Source: Flaccisagitta enflata (Eukaryota; Chaetognatha; Sagittoidea; Aphragmophora). Taken from it: DNA of 64,000 bases. A program made the position numbers and the translations under genes. The first letter of the stretch is position 1. Each line of letters opens with the position of its first letter. The stretch is taken from the NCBI GenBank assembly GCA_965153355.1, contig OZ231127.1, positions 81,778,001-81,842,000 on the forward strand, read 5' to 3'. The notes under the pieces are model-generated. The model did not search any database, had not been told where the DNA came from, and worked only from the letters and a program-made list of their open reading frames with translations. Below, piece after piece: positions 1-12,554 of this stretch.

Positions 1-300
1 TCAAATTTGCCCTTTCTGACCTCTTAGGCCTCATTTCAGTTGTACAAAGGCTCAAACTGACCTTCAAAGCTCTGAAATGAGGCCTTTCTGGCCTCAAATC
101 ATCTTTCTCAGCTACAAAATCAGCTGTCTTGGACTTGAAAATTAGCCCTGTAGGCTCCAATCAGCCCTCCCAAGCCTTTTGAAGCCTTAAATCATTGCCT
201 GTGTTCTAACCTCTTTGGGGCAGTTGCCCTGCTTCCTCTCATTCACAAGCAAAATCATACAAAGCTGGGCAATGGATATTACAGACCAAATATTGTCTTT
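1..300 (-). mobile_element. Family B relic
   Basis: GGCCTCATTTCAGTTG-like interior units, then CCTGTGTTCTAACCTCTTTG and GGGCAGTTGCCCTGCTTCC. These match, in inverse orientation, the end region of the family B copies at 28719 and 32408. Degraded, and cut by the window edge. Confidence 0.45.
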
Positions 301-511
301 GAGTGGCTTGTTTCTTTTTCCTTTGTTATTTTGTATGTCTAGCCTTGTGATTCAGTTGTTGATCAATAGCAATGGCAAGGCATATCCCATGGCACCATTT
401 TTGTCACAAATTTAGTGTTGCATCTGCCCAGTGCCTGTAAAGCTTTCCCGCTTCAGGCATCCCATACAACCCATATGATTGCATTGCCTCAGTATCTGAT
501 ATGGCCACATA

Positions 512-688
512 CAGTTGAACCCCGCTCTAACGGATTTCAGGGGACCAACAATTTTTTTCTGTTATAGACGGACTTTTGTTATAGCTAACAAAGGAAATAA
601 AAGAAATTAGGTTGTAGGGACCATGAATTTGCATCTGTTATAGGTGGAATTCCATTGGTGGCGGGTCCGTTAGAGCGGGGTTCAACTG
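512..688. mobile_element. Tc1/mariner (pogo/Tigger-like) MITE
   Basis: A 177-bp element with perfect 23-bp terminal inverted repeats starting CAGTTGAACCCCGCTCTAAC. It is flanked by TA at 510-511 and 689-690. The end sequence and TA duplication are typical of pogo-type non-autonomous elements. No coding capacity. Confidence 0.9.
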
Positions 689-890
689 TATATTGAAGAG
701 AAAGAGTAACATCAACATTGCCATTTTGGATAGAAATAGTAAACCAAGGTCTTCTCTCTTTCAGCCCAGCAATTAAGGGATCCGGCGGATTTGTACTCTT
801 AGAGGGCATGGTCTCCTTGTCTTTTATCCTGTGGGGAACTGGCAAATTTTGAAAGATTCAGCCTCATCATACCCTGTTCTTGTTCATGAC

Positions 891-1285
891 CAGGCCTGAT
901 TTTAGTAAATTTTTTGACTGAGCCAGTCGGGCTCGCTCTCCACATTTTGACAGAGCCCGACGGGAAAACCATGAGCCCGGTAAAAACTGTTTTGCCCACT
1001 GTTCAGATTATATCAGCCTATATTTGTATTATAGGTTACTGATAAGATGATGCATTGATATGATAATCATGAATATTTCACTAGTGGTATGATTCAATAT
1101 GTGAAATGCTCAAAAAATGAATCAAAATGTCGAGATTTTTTTGAAGGTTTTGCTCCATCAGCTTGAGCGCTTCAAATCCATCCCAATGAGATTGAGCCTG
1201 CCGGGCTCAGAGCTTGCAAAATATGAGAGCCCGAGAGCAAAAGAGAGAGCATCGGGCTCGCAGGCTCGCTCTAAAATCAGGCCTG
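891..1285. mobile_element. hAT MITE
   Basis: A 395-bp element with inverted ends CAGGCCTGATTTTAG and an exact 8-bp target duplication TTCATGAC (883-890 and 1286-1293). The interior is rich in GAGCCCG/CGGGCTC. No open frame of note. Related by sequence to the element at 40915. Confidence 0.9.
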
Positions 1286-1293
1286 TTCATGAC

Positions 1294-3330
1294 ACTGCTT
1301 TTAGGGCAGAATACAATGAATCAGGCTTCATTTTTGCCACGGATTAGTTTAGCAGGGCTGATTGCTTGATCAACATAAAAGCACAAAAATTAGTTTGAGC
1401 AAATTTCTTTGGTTGGTATTAATTTGTAAAAATGTTTATGGTTTAGGATGGTTGAGAAAAAACTGAGAGTTGAGAGTATTGACATAATTGAATTAGGATT
1501 GAGTGATTGGGTCCAATCCTCATCCCCCTACATATCCACATTTATATTTGCTCAGAGGTGAACAAGGCTATTGATTTCTTCCCTCCCTGGCTTTTGATTT
1601 TCTATCCCTCCTAGTAAAAATATGGTAAAATTTGCGTCAGAAATTAAAAATAATATTTTAGTGATCAAAAATTGCCTACCATAAGTTTGATCTTCAAAAT
1701 ATATTCTGTTTTCCCTTAAATTTTTCCCCAGCCCCAGACCCTCCCTGTGGTCATTGAAGAAAAAAAACAAAGAACAAAAAAATATCAAAAGAATAAGTAA
1801 GAAAAAACAAAAACATGAAAAACTTTTGTACATAAAATTGTATGATAGCATGTTGCAAGACATGATCCTGGCTTGATTTGGGATATGGTAGGCCAACTAT
1901 CCAAATTGTGTTCACACTTTGAAACACTGATTTATGATGATTCATTAAACAATGGGTGCTTTACTTTTGCATCATAATTGATAGAAATGGCACAGATAGT
2001 CTTGAAAAAGATCTTTCACTGTATATTAATTTGTAAATAATCAGTGTTGTAACACTATGGGGGTTGTGAACATAATTCAGATAGTTGGCCCGCCGTTTCC
2101 AGAATCTAGCCTACGTAAAGCATGAGCAGCAGAAGCTAATAAATCAATCCTTTCATATATGATATTTGATAGATGATAGATGATATATGAATCAATTAAT
2201 CAATCAATCAATAAATCAATCATCCAATCAAGCATCCAATCAATCATCCAACAAACAGTATGCAGGTGCAATCTAACAATTGATCAAAGAAGAATAACAT
2301 AAAATGTCAGTATTTACGCAGTCAATTTTGGTAGTTTTGGGTCCTTTAGGGGCTCCCGATGGGCCTATCAGGGGTCCTCAGTCTCAGCTTTTATTCTTAT
2401 CTTGTCCTGCTACACAACTACAAGAGATACTACAAGAGAAACGTACGCACTGCATTGACAAAGAAAACCAAAAATTGTCAAAATAATTGAATTTTAGTCA
2501 TTTTTGCTCATTTTAAGCATTTTGGAGTCTGTTAGGGGCCCCTTTGATAGGTCCCAGAGGGGCCCCTCACCTTTTCTTTTGTTATCCTACACCATATGAC
2601 AGTATCTTGACATAGAATTTTCCTCCTAACAGTATTTGAAAAGAAACAACATCAAAACCCTCATTATTTTGACCATTTTCAGCTATTTTGCTCATGCAGG
2701 GGCCCTTTCAGGACCCCTGGAGGGCCCCAGCAGGGACCCTATTCAGCTACTTCTCCTTGTTTTATGTTCTACTACTTAATATCCTTTAAACAAGACCAAC
2801 CCCAAGGTTTTCTACCAATTTTTCCAGAAGTAGCAAAGAAAACAAGATGAACAATCACAAATTTGGCCTTCGTTTTGGTGGTGCATGGCACCCCCTAAAA
2901 GGGGGTTCAGTAAAAGTGCTCCTGGGTATAGGGAATTGGGAAAAATGGCCCAAACTTTTTTTTATCTTAAAGTAGACATTAAAAGTAAACTTTTCACCAA
3001 TGCAAATCTTTCTATGACCAAAAAAAAAATTTCACCCCCATCTATTCTACGGCGGCTCCGTACGTACGTTTCTATCGTTAGTATCGTTACTATCGTTACG
3101 CTTGAGCGATAGGCGTTCATCGACAGATGCTCCAATTCAGGATGACGCGTTGCAACTTCTCGTAACCACTCCCCAGTGGCGAGGAAGCCCGACGGTAGAC
3201 GGAGATCGACCAGTTTACCTCCCCCGACCAACGTGTTTTAGTTCGACATTGTCACTGGGGAAGCTGGTACGAGAAACATATGAAACCACAGCCAATTTTC
3301 AGTCGCATTCAGTCCGTCGGTCGGTTCGTG
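1294..3330. other. Intergenic; weak repeats, no gene recognised
   Basis: AATCAATCAATC-type simple repeat at about 2185-2260. Three diverged units of roughly 190 bp containing GGGGCCC-type blocks lie at about 2320-2770. A GC-richer patch at 3045-3340 has short open frames on both strands (minus: KLVDLRLPSGFLATGEWLRE) with no recognisable family or splice context. Confidence 0.5.
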
Positions 3331-3339
3331 CCTCTTAGC

Positions 3340-4725
3340 GGTTTTTCGTCGTTTCAGATCATTCTAAATCATTTTAAGTCATAATGACACGTTTTGTCCT
3401 TTTATGTCATGATTTGAAATTTTGTCATTTTTTGACAATTCAACTCATTTTACGACATTATTCTCATTGTCATTGAAATTTATTGTGATTTCCAGTCATT
3501 TAACCATAGCAAAGAAAAAAAAGACAGTTATTTGAATTTATTCCTACGCCCTCATTTTAATGATCTGCTTTAAATCCTTTTTGGGAAAAATAGTATGTCA
3601 AATTACCTACTCAGCAGAAAAATCAGAAATCAAAAATGTTGATTTTTGAGCCCATGGCATCACTTTTTTTGAAAAAAAACAAGCAAAAAAGAGGGGAAAA
3701 AAATTTCCATATTTACAACTTTTTGAAATTCATTTTGACAACTATTAAAAAAAAATGATGCTACGGGCTCAAAAATTAACTTCCTTGAGCTCTGATTATT
3801 TTGCTGAGTAGGAAATTTGACATACTATGAACACCCAAAAAAATTTGGGGCCATTCAAAAAAAATGAGCTCGCAGCAACAGTTGTAAATCATGTAAAAAT
3901 TTCAATCAGTGGGGAAATCATCATCTGACTAATTTTACAAAAAAATGATCCCGTAGGCACAAAAATCAACTTTGTGAGTTCTGATTTTTTTGTTGAGTCA
4001 CAAATTTGTTATTCTATTACCACCTGAAAGGATTTAAAGTTATACCAAAAAATAGGCACATGGCAGGATTTGGAAAATCACTGTCTTTTATATTTTTGCC
4101 ATAGTTAAAGACATTTTCTAGTCATTTTGAGACATTTCAAGTCTTTTCAAGACATTTGTCACATCTCAAGTCATTTCAAGACATTCTAAGTCATTTCAAG
4201 ACATTTCAACTCATTTCAAGTCATTTAACAATCTACATCCTTTTTATTCAGTTATGGTCATTTATATCATTTATGTCATTTTTTTTTCATCTTAAGTAGC
4301 TGTCAGTCATTTTAAGAAGTCTTTCGTCATTTCATGTCATTTTAGGTACGGCATAAGTAATCTAGCAATCTCCGGGTCTCTTGATGCTTTGTGGTACATT
4401 GTTCTCATATAATCTATTTGCACCCTCCGTGTTTCTTTTGAAATTAAAAATTATCACCGTTAGTCATTCCACGTCATCTTAAGTCATTTTTAGTTAAGGA
4501 CACGCAAATCTATAAGAGGCTGTGTCCGTTCATCCGGCGGTTTGTCAGCACCGGTCAAAAAGTGGGAAAACCAGCATTTTAGAAGCTTTTTGTGTATGTG
4601 TCTGTGTTGGGAAGGGGGTTAGATGTGAATGAGGTTGGCCGCCCCTGCCCACCCGTCCGCAACCATTGTGACCCCGCGCCAGTTGTTAGTCATCTCAAGT
4701 AATCTTAAGTCATTTTAGTCGCAGT
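3340..4725. repeat. 10-bp-period AGTCATTTCA array with foldback and inserted family A copy
   Basis: Degenerate CATTTCAAGT/CATTTTAAGT units. A foldback occupies 3592-3826 (AGTATGTCAAATT...ACTCAGCAGA and its inverse). A minus-strand family A copy at about 4490-4675 interrupts the array, which resumes at 4686. The array resembles the interior of the element at 63130. Confidence 0.65.
4490..4675 (-). mobile_element. Family A element, partial (GTTGCG subtype)
   Basis: Right end CTTATAGATTTGCGTGTCC and left segment GGTTGCGGACGGGTGGGCAG on the minus strand. The left terminus AACAAGG is missing and the hairpin is mutated. Confidence 0.55.
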
Positions 4726-4739
4726 CAAAACAACAACCG

Positions 4740-5095
4740 GGATTTAAGGGGCTGGTGAGATAAATTTTTTCCAGTGGTGACAAGGGTAGAATGTTGGGAG
4801 CGGGCCAGGGAAAAAAACTTCGTTAAGTGGCAAAAACAAGCACTGTTTATGCGATTTGGGTAGATTCAGTAGGGGGTTGGTGGCAAGCCGTTGAAATAAA
4901 CTGTATTGAGTGGCCAAAACAAGCACTGTGTAGGTGATTTCGATGTATTCAGGGGGTTGGTGACACGCTGGTGAAATAGAATTTGTCAAGTGGCTATAAC
5001 AAGCACTGTGTAAGTGATGTGGGTGGTTCTAAGGGGTTGGTAGCAGGCTGGTGGAATAAACTTCGTTGAGTAGCCAAACCAAGCTCTGTGTATAT
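4740..5095. repeat. ~80-bp tandem repeat, about four copies
   Basis: Units contain GGTTGGTGGCAAGC, AAATAAACT, GAGTGGCCAAAACAAGCACT and GTGTAGGTGATTTGG, with substantial divergence between copies. No gene. Confidence 0.75.
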
Positions 5096-5102
5096 TGGGA
5101 AA

Positions 5103-7276
5103 GCCCAATACAAATAGTCGCAAAAACGTTAGATGGTCAGCGGTTCCCGAGCCCTGCCTAAGTAGGTCGTGCGTGAAGTTGAAGGAGGGAGCAGGGCAGC
5201 GGCCCCAAAGGGGTCGATGACCTATGCTTTCACACATACGGGGAATTTTCTCCCCCTTCTTCTCCTCTGTCTGGATTTGGGTCTCAAGGCTGGGATTTGC
5301 CTCGAGGCTGGGATTTGGGCCTTTAGGCTGTTTGGGCTTTGGCAGGGGTATTAAGCCTCAAGGCTAATCTTGACTAATAAAATAAAAGGGCAATCTTGCT
5401 GTTAGGAGGAGGAGGAGAAAATTCCCCATATGTGTGAAAGCATAGGAGTGGTTCCAGGTGCAATCATCAAAAAGTGAAAACCCTCAAGAAGTGGAATTTG
5501 CTATTTTTTTGCTCGGACCCATTTTTTGCGTTTTACGGGGGTTTGAAATTTTGACCCCCAGGGGTACCCCTAATACTTTAAAAAGCCATATCTTGACTAA
5601 TTTTTAAAATAAAAGGGCAATCTTGCTGTTAGGAGGAGGAGGAGAAAATTCCCCATATGTGTGAAAGCATAGGAGTGGTTCCAGGTGCAATCATCAAAAA
5701 GTGAAAACCCTCAAGAAGTGGAATTTGCTATTTTTTTGCTCGGACCCATTTTTTGCATTTTACGGGGGTTTGAAATTTTGACCCCCAGGGGTACCCCTAA
5801 TACTTTAAAAAGCCATATCTTGACTAATTTTTAAAATAAAAGGGCAATCTTGCTGTTAGTCTTCTGGTTTTAACCCAAAGAATCTGTTGGGAAAAAAATT
5901 TGAACGAAAAAAAAAAAATCATTTTAGTAGTTTTTACCTCTAGGGGTACCCCTATTGGCACTCCCAGGGAACCAAGTACCTACAAATTTTGGGAAAAAAA
6001 TTTGGAAAAATATTTTTCCATATTTGGTGTTTCAATTCACATTCAAGAATAAAAAATATGGGAGCTCAATTCCATAATAGCCAAAAAAGGGGTCAAAAAT
6101 AAGTGGTACAGCCATTTTGGAGGATTTTAATTTATTTTCTTAAAAACGTAAAAATGTCAAAAAAAGGCCATATCACCTATTTTTGACCCTTTGTTTGGGT
6201 ATTATGGAGTTAAGCTCCCATATTTTTTATTCTTGAATATGAAATGACAAATATGGAAAAACATTTTCCCAAGTTTTTTTTTCCAAAATTTTTAAGCACT
6301 TGGTACCCCAGGGGTACCCGTAAGGGTACTCCCAGGGGTAAAAACTACCTAAGTCGAGGTGCAAATAAAGATAAAATTTCAGTTTCAGTCTCTTTTCATA
6401 ATTATATTCATTACTATTCTGTGATTTTTTTAATGAAATTTGTAATCTTGTAGTTTGATAATATTCTATTAGTAAAAGAAACCCTAATATGATTAAGGCA
6501 TTGCTTTGTTCTATTGACAAAGACAAGAAAAAATTACTGGAAATAATAGATTCCGTAAAGATAGTAGTGCAAAAATTCAAAACCTGTGAAGGGAAAATTC
6601 TAAGACTTGAACACATTGAACAATTTTGCATTTCCAAGAACATGGCCCTTATCTTATATGTTTTTAGAATGAGGCCATGTTTTTGAGAATGCAAAATTTT
6701 ACATTTAAAGAGAGTCTTAGAATTTTCCCTAAGATAAGTCGAGTTGCAAAATTAAATCTTCTTTAGATTTCCTTCTTTTTTCTCCCCTTTTCACTCAGCA
6801 CTTTTTTTTTCATCTACAAATGATTTCATGCAAAACTAAAAACAATATAACATAACTATTATATTCTTTAATGAAAAAAGTCTTAATTAAAAAAAATAAA
6901 AATATTGAAAAAAATGTTTTTACCTCTCTAATTTGGTCTTTGTTTGCACCTCGACCTAAATGATTTTTTTTAGTTCAAATTTTATATCCAACAGATTCTT
7001 TGGGTTAAAACCAGAAGATTGACACCAAGATTGCCCTTTAATTATGAGATATGGTTTTTTAAAGCTTTGGGGGTACCCCCAGGGGTCAAAATTTCAAACC
7101 CCTATTAAACTTAAAGAATGGCTCTGAACAAAAAAATATTTGGGATTCTTGAATAACTCCCCAAGGGGTACCTCTACACCAAAGAAGAGCAAATTCCATT
7201 TTTTGAGGGTTTTTGCTTTTTAATGATTTCACCTGGAACAACCCTCAGGTCATCGACCCCTTCGGGGCCGCTGCCC
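5103..7276. mobile_element. Family B element, large 2.2-kb copy
   Basis: Left GGGCAGCGGCCCCAAAGGGG then TCGATGACCT; right AGGTCATCGACCCC then TTCGGGGCCGCTGCCC, so the ends are inverted repeats. The inside holds nested palindromes (around 6150 and 6650) and an internal 5400-5900 versus 6980-7260 inversion. A 227-bp direct duplication (5404-5630 and 5631-5857) differs by about one base. No convincing coding frame. Confidence 0.75.
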
Positions 7277-7339
7277 AAAAGGTATTTCAAAATAAAACAA
7301 TACCCAATGAAATCCTTATGACTTGCTGGTCAGTCCAGT

Positions 7340-7384
7340 TAATTACGTCTCGCACGTGACTTTTAGACGTTGGCATTGTTTTTC
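7340..7384 (-). mobile_element. Family A left-end relic
   Basis: ACGTCTCGCACGTGACTTTT and GACGTTGGCATTGTT match, with changes, the left end of the copy at 63130-63459. The rest of the element is not seen. Confidence 0.4.
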
Positions 7385-7616
7385 AGCAACTGGCTAGACA
7401 AGTTTTGGTGTTGAACTAACGCTCATTTTCTAATTTGATTTTTAAAACAACGATGGCACTCTTCTTACCAACTGATGCTGCAGCAGTTATAAGTTATTAC
7501 TTATAACGCGTGTCAAACGCTTTAACTCACTTTTTTGCCCAACAATGGTCAAAATCCTTACTAAATACAGCTGATGTCGTCTAGCCTTAAAAATAAGGGG
7601 GAATTCAATACAAAAA

Positions 7617-7664
7617 AAGCTTTAAAATTGCAGTCCCCAACTGGGGACAGCAATTATTGAAGCT
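7617..7664. repeat. Perfect-type palindrome (family D left-end motif)
   Basis: AAAGCTTTAAAATTGCAGTC followed by CCCAACTGGGGACAG and the inverse of the first part. The same palindrome occurs at 47574-47624; half of it is at 30155-30183 and 33877-33905. Confidence 0.7.
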
Positions 7665-8037
7665 ACAGGGAATACCCCGCCAAGTGACACCAAAGAAAAT
7701 GTCATATTTCAGCTTCTAGAGCTAATCCAATTCTGAAAATAGTTCCTGAAAGCACTCTTAAACCGATTTTATGAGGTACAAATAAAATAAACACTAATTT
7801 AAAACTGTGGCTGTACTGTATCATTGAAAGAAACTTTGAAATTGGCGAGGCATGCATATTCAGGTTTTGGGGTTTTGGAGTGGTTATGCTGATTTTGATG
7901 AAATTTCTCAACCTATTGAGCCAAAACCCCTGGGTTGGGCTTGATACAAAGATATTTTGAAGTAGATTATGAATACATAAAATGACCAAGCTTAAATTCT
8001 GTGTGTAATCAGAAATTAGCCGATCAAAGGCCAAAAA

Positions 8038-8216
8038 CAACCCGGTCCCTAACCCTAAACTCATCCCGATCCCTAACCCTAAACTCAACCAGGTCCCTAA
8101 CCCAATACTCAACCCGGTCCCTAACCCTAAACTCAACCCGGTCCCTAACCCTAAACTCAACCCAGTCCCTAAGCCTAAACTCAACTCAGTCCCTAACCCT
8201 AAACTCAACCCGGTAT
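8038..8216. repeat. 24-bp minisatellite with telomere-like CCCTAA units
   Basis: About seven units of CCCTAACCCTAAACTCAACC plus CGGT. Each contains CCCTAACCCTAAA. Not a pure telomere repeat. Confidence 0.85.
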
Positions 8217-8254
8217 ATTTGAGCGTTTTTGTTTTTCCCACTCCCCACTTGTCG

Positions 8255-8885
8255 CGTTCCCTATACTACCCGAATTTAAAAAAACGCAAGTTTTTCATTG
8301 AAGTGATTGAATAAGGCTACCTTTTCCCTCGGAGCAGCATTTTGCAAGCTTGTCTGGTTTATTTGAGCTTCCATGCATCATATCCAAGAGTTTTAGCCTT
8401 CAGAATCAAGCTGATGCGGAGAAATCGCTATGCAAAAGTGACATATACGTTAAAGAATTTTGCCTTTGATTTTCAGTTAAGAGCCCATGATGACTTTGAA
8501 GGTTTTATTGTGAATAATCATATTCGGTGCTTCATTTTTCATTACAGACAATGGGGAACTCAAAAATAAGAGTTATGAAAGAAAACAACATGGGTAAAAC
8601 AATGCCTGATTGCTCATTGTGGTGCAATTACTCCATCACCTTCACCCCAAAATATCCTTTTTTTTCCTCAGACTGCATTTTGAAATTTGGACCCCCGCAC
8701 CTTCTTTTGAGTATAACTTCTAAACGAGTAAAGCTACAGATGTGGGATTGCGCTCAAAAGAAAGCCCTTGAAAAAATCTTCAATTTGGTCACCAATAAAT
8801 CATGTCTTAAGTTAGCCAAAGGCGCAAAAATTAGCTATGGAATAACTTGCGTTTTTTTTAATTCGGGTAGTAGGAGATGCGCGAT
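8255..8885. mobile_element. Foldback element
   Basis: TACTACCCGAATTTAAAAAA-type end at 8264 is mirrored by TTTTTAATTCGGGTAGTA ending at 8872. GCG-rich flanks also match in inverse. No target duplication found and no coding frame. Confidence 0.6.
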
Positions 8886-8969
8886 ACTTTCATTTACACT
8901 GTTTTTGGCATTTATTGAAAAAAGATTCAGAAGTTGGGAAAGAGAAAACCAAAAAAAAAATCACTTACC

Positions 8970-9175
8970 ACTCCCCACTGCCCACTCACCACTTGCCACT
9001 CCTGTTCAGGAGTGGGGAGTGGGCAGTGGGGAGTAAGGGGGAGAGGGTAGAGGCGTCGTCGATCCTGCTCATGGTTTCTTGCGCGCACATACACTGAAAA
9101 AACAAAGTTGCATTATTGTTTGTATTGTTTCCATTCCCCACTAGCTTTTTGCCACTCCCCACGCCCCACGCCATG
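8970..9175. repeat. CACTCCCCAC palindromes
   Basis: CCACTCCCCACTGCCCACTC and its inverse lie around a centre at about 9005, with a further copy at 9130-9170. These could form a long GC-rich hairpin. Confidence 0.7.
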
Positions 9176-9199
9176 AAGGGTAGTATAGTTAACACTTGC

Positions 9200-10380
9200 C
9201 TAGAATTTTTCACACTTTTACCATCTTGGAAGAAGAAATCTTCACTCACGTTTTAACAAATATCTCTGATTTTAAGCGCCTGATCTTAAAAGAATTTGTG
9301 ACAAAATTAAAGCCCTTCAAATTTGCAGGCAATCTTCGCAAACCGCACTGTGCCGTATCTCTACGAAAAGTGAACACAGGGCCAACTTTGGGGGGTCAAA
9401 AATTGATTTTGAGAAATGGGCATCAACACTGGTCTGGAAGGCGAGGAAAAACATAAACTAAGTCCAAACCAACTTTTTTAGACCTATTTTAGAGCTACAG
9501 CGGCGTCACGAGCTTCTCCAAGTCAAAAATCGATGACATTTTTGTGTCAAAAACTGTCTCCTTTTTGCAATAACATGTGGGTGAAAAAACAGTCATTGCG
9601 GCTCCAAAAATAGGATTTTTGATATGCGGATTTTTTTGCTGGTTAGGTATTGAGCACCTCTACTGACATCAGGAAAAAAAATTCGACCTGGGTTTAAAAT
9701 TTTGAGGGAAAAATTAAAGTATCTTAATTTTTGATTTTTTTGTATGAAAAATGAGCAAAAAGTAGTTCTGAAAGTCATATAGCCCCAGAAAGTCCCAGCA
9801 TTTTTTTTCCAGAATTTGGTAGCCCTAAGAGTGTACAATTAGGGACCAGTGTCAATTTTTGAGGAACCTGGTGGAACTTCAGCCATTTTTGACCATATTT
9901 GGCAAAATGTAAAAAATGTCATTTTTGGTAAAAAACAAATCAATTTATCTCTTAACAAAATTGAGTGAGGATGTCAATTTTTAGCAGGAGACTATGTCTT
10001 TACATTATGTTTGATGTTTTGGATCCAAATTTTGCAGTCAATTTGCAGACCGGCCCAACTACCCTACCGACAAGAATTTTGAAAAAAGGGTATAAACTGG
10101 TCAAAAATTCTTAAATTAAGCTAAAAAGTTGCATACAGCTTGATTTTGACCTTTGAAATCATTTGCTATTGTTTAAATGTGAGTGGAATGTGTGCGAAGT
10201 GCCTAGAAGTGGCCTAATTTTTTATGAAAAAAGGGCAAAATTGGTCAAAATTTGAAAATCTGAAATTTCAGGGTTCAGACCCCATCAAAGAGATTCATTT
10301 ACATCAAAAACAATTGATTTGCACATTTGTTGAGATTTGAAGTCAATTTTTGGCTATTTTGAGCCATTTTTGGCCCAAAA
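9200..10380. other. AT-rich intergenic stretch, nothing recognised
   Basis: Only short open frames. Many AAAATTTT/TTGGTCAAAA motifs. No repeats of clear period and no gene family recognised. Confidence 0.5.
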
Positions 10381-11105
10381 TGGCCTAAAATGGCTCAAAA
10401 TCAGCATTTTCTTCTAACTGATCATTGTAATTTGGAATTTTTTTGCCAATCTCACTCATTCCACCTAGAACTAGGAAAAACATACTCATTAGGACCTTTG
10501 AACACTTTCACGGGAGCCATAACTGGCCAAAAACAGGCCAAAAACAGCCAAAAATGGCCAAAATCAGCGTTTTCTTCAAACTGATCGTTGTTATTCGGAA
10601 TTTTTTTGCCAGTCTTACTCATTCTAGACAGAACTAAGAGAAATATACTCATTTGGACCCTTCAACATTCATACCAGGGCCATAACAGGCCGAAAACAGG
10701 CCAAAAATGGCCTAAAATTGCAAAAATTTGCATTTTCTTCAAATTGATCGTTGTTATTTGGAATTTTATTGACAATCTCACTCAAATCACTCAGAACTAG
10801 GAAAAATATACTCATTTGGACCATTAAACACTTATCTCCGGGCCAAAAACGGCCAAAAATGGCCAAAATCAGCACTTTCTCCAACCTGATCGTTGTTATT
10901 CAGATTATTTTTGCCAGTCTTACTCATTCTACAAAGAATTAAGAAAAATATACTTATTTGGACCCTCCAACCTGTATACCGGGGCCATAGCAGGCCAAAA
11001 TCAGGCCATAAATGGCCTAAAATGGCGAAAATTGGCATTTTCTTCACTCTGATCGTCTTTGTTTGGAATTTTTTTGCCAATCTCACTTTCTCCAACCTGA
11101 CCATT
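10380..11105. repeat. Tandem repeat, ~140-165 bp, five units
   Basis: Each unit holds AAAATCAGCATTTTCTTC, CTGATCGTTGTTATTTGG, TTTTTTGCCAATCTCACTC and CTAGGAAAAATATACTCATT, then GGCCAAAAAC repeats. Units start near 10395, 10561, 10724, 10866 and 11026. Confidence 0.85.
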
Positions 11106-12215
11106 TTGACGGCAGTTTACGGCATAGAAATATGCTAAATGACGGCGGATTGACATGAATTTGTGCATGATGGTGTCTCAGTACCAGATTATCATTGTTT
11201 GACCATTTTCTGATAGAAGCAGCAGTTTGGTAGTCAAAAAACAGTCATAAACGCTGATAGCTTTTACGGCATTTTACGAACATTTACGGCAATGAAATGA
11301 GACTCAAACCCAACTCAATGTTTTGAAACTCTGTAGTATGTGTGTCCCGGGTCCAAATACACATCTTCTGGCAATTTTCGAGTAGTTGCCCATCTACTTC
11401 AAAAAAAACCCCAAAAAATGGTCAAAAATGCCATTTTGACGGCAATTTAAGCATAGAGCTGAAAGGCGGACATGAATTTGTGCATGATGGTGTCTCAGTG
11501 CCAGATTATCATTGTTTGACCATTTTCTGACAGAAGCAGCAGTTTGGTAGTCACAAAAAAAGTCAAAATAATAAAAGCTTTTTACGCATTTACGAACAAT
11601 TACGGCTTGAAATGAGACTCAAACTCTACTCAATGTTTTAAAACTCTGTAGTATGTGTGTCCCGGGTCCAAGTACACATTTCTGGCAATTTTCGAGTGCT
11701 TGTCCATCTACAACAGGAAGAAAAAAAACCAAAAATGGACAAAAATGCAATTTTGATGGCAGTTTACGGCATAAATATATGCTGAATGATGACGTGTCGA
11801 CTTGAACTTGTGCATGAAGTGTCACAAACGTCATTGTACAATTTTTGACAGATGCAGCGTTTGGTCAACAAAACATGTCTGTATCCTGTTACGCTTTTTG
11901 GCATTTTTTACATTTACAAATAGAAATACTCACACCCAAAAGAATGTTTTGAAACTCTGTGCATGTTCGGGTAGTTTTGAGTAGTTGAGTCTGTCCTACA
12001 ATAAGAAAACCCAAACGGTAAAAAAATTCCATTTTGACGGCAGGCATAGAAATATGCTGAATGATGACGGGTTGGCCTGCGTATATGCTTGAATGTGTCA
12101 TAGTGCCAGAACGTCATTATTTGACTACAATATGACAAAAGCAATGGTTTTTAACCAAAAAAACTGGCAAAAATGCCATTTTTACGGTATTTTACGGCAT
12201 TTTACGGCATTATGT
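11095..12215. repeat. Tandem repeat, ~280-330 bp, four decaying units
   Basis: Units start CCATTTTGACGGCAGTTTAC near 11101, 11431, 11749 and 12029. Each contains CATGAATTTGTGCATGATGG, GTCTCAGTACCAGATTATCA and GTCCCGGGTCCAA. Later units are shorter and more diverged. Confidence 0.85.
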
Positions 12216-12554
12216 GCGTCTGCCTGAACCGAATGTGCTCTATAACTTTTGTTGGCTTCTATGGGATAGTTCCAATGGGCTTATGGCGAAAAATTGGGTC
12301 ATTGGTCACTTCTGGGATTTCGCTTAGGGTGTACCTACATATGATACAGTGAACCGCATGTCTCTAACTCAATGCGTTTAAAAGTTATTCAACTTTGAAT
12401 GAAATCATCCAATCTAGCTTTTGCCATTTCTATGTGATCTTTTACAATATCACTTCACTCATTTTTAAGTTACTTCTAAACTAGTTGAGCTACACAGATG
12501 CGGTTTGCGTAGACTGCTTGCTAATTTGAAGGGCTTCATTTATGTCTCCTATTT

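Noticed and set aside
2962-3231. Coding-like GC-richer fragment (minus: LVDLRLPSGF, TGEWLREVATRHPELEHL)
   Set aside because: Only about 45 plausible residues; other frames look equally open; no convincing splice sites or partner exons.
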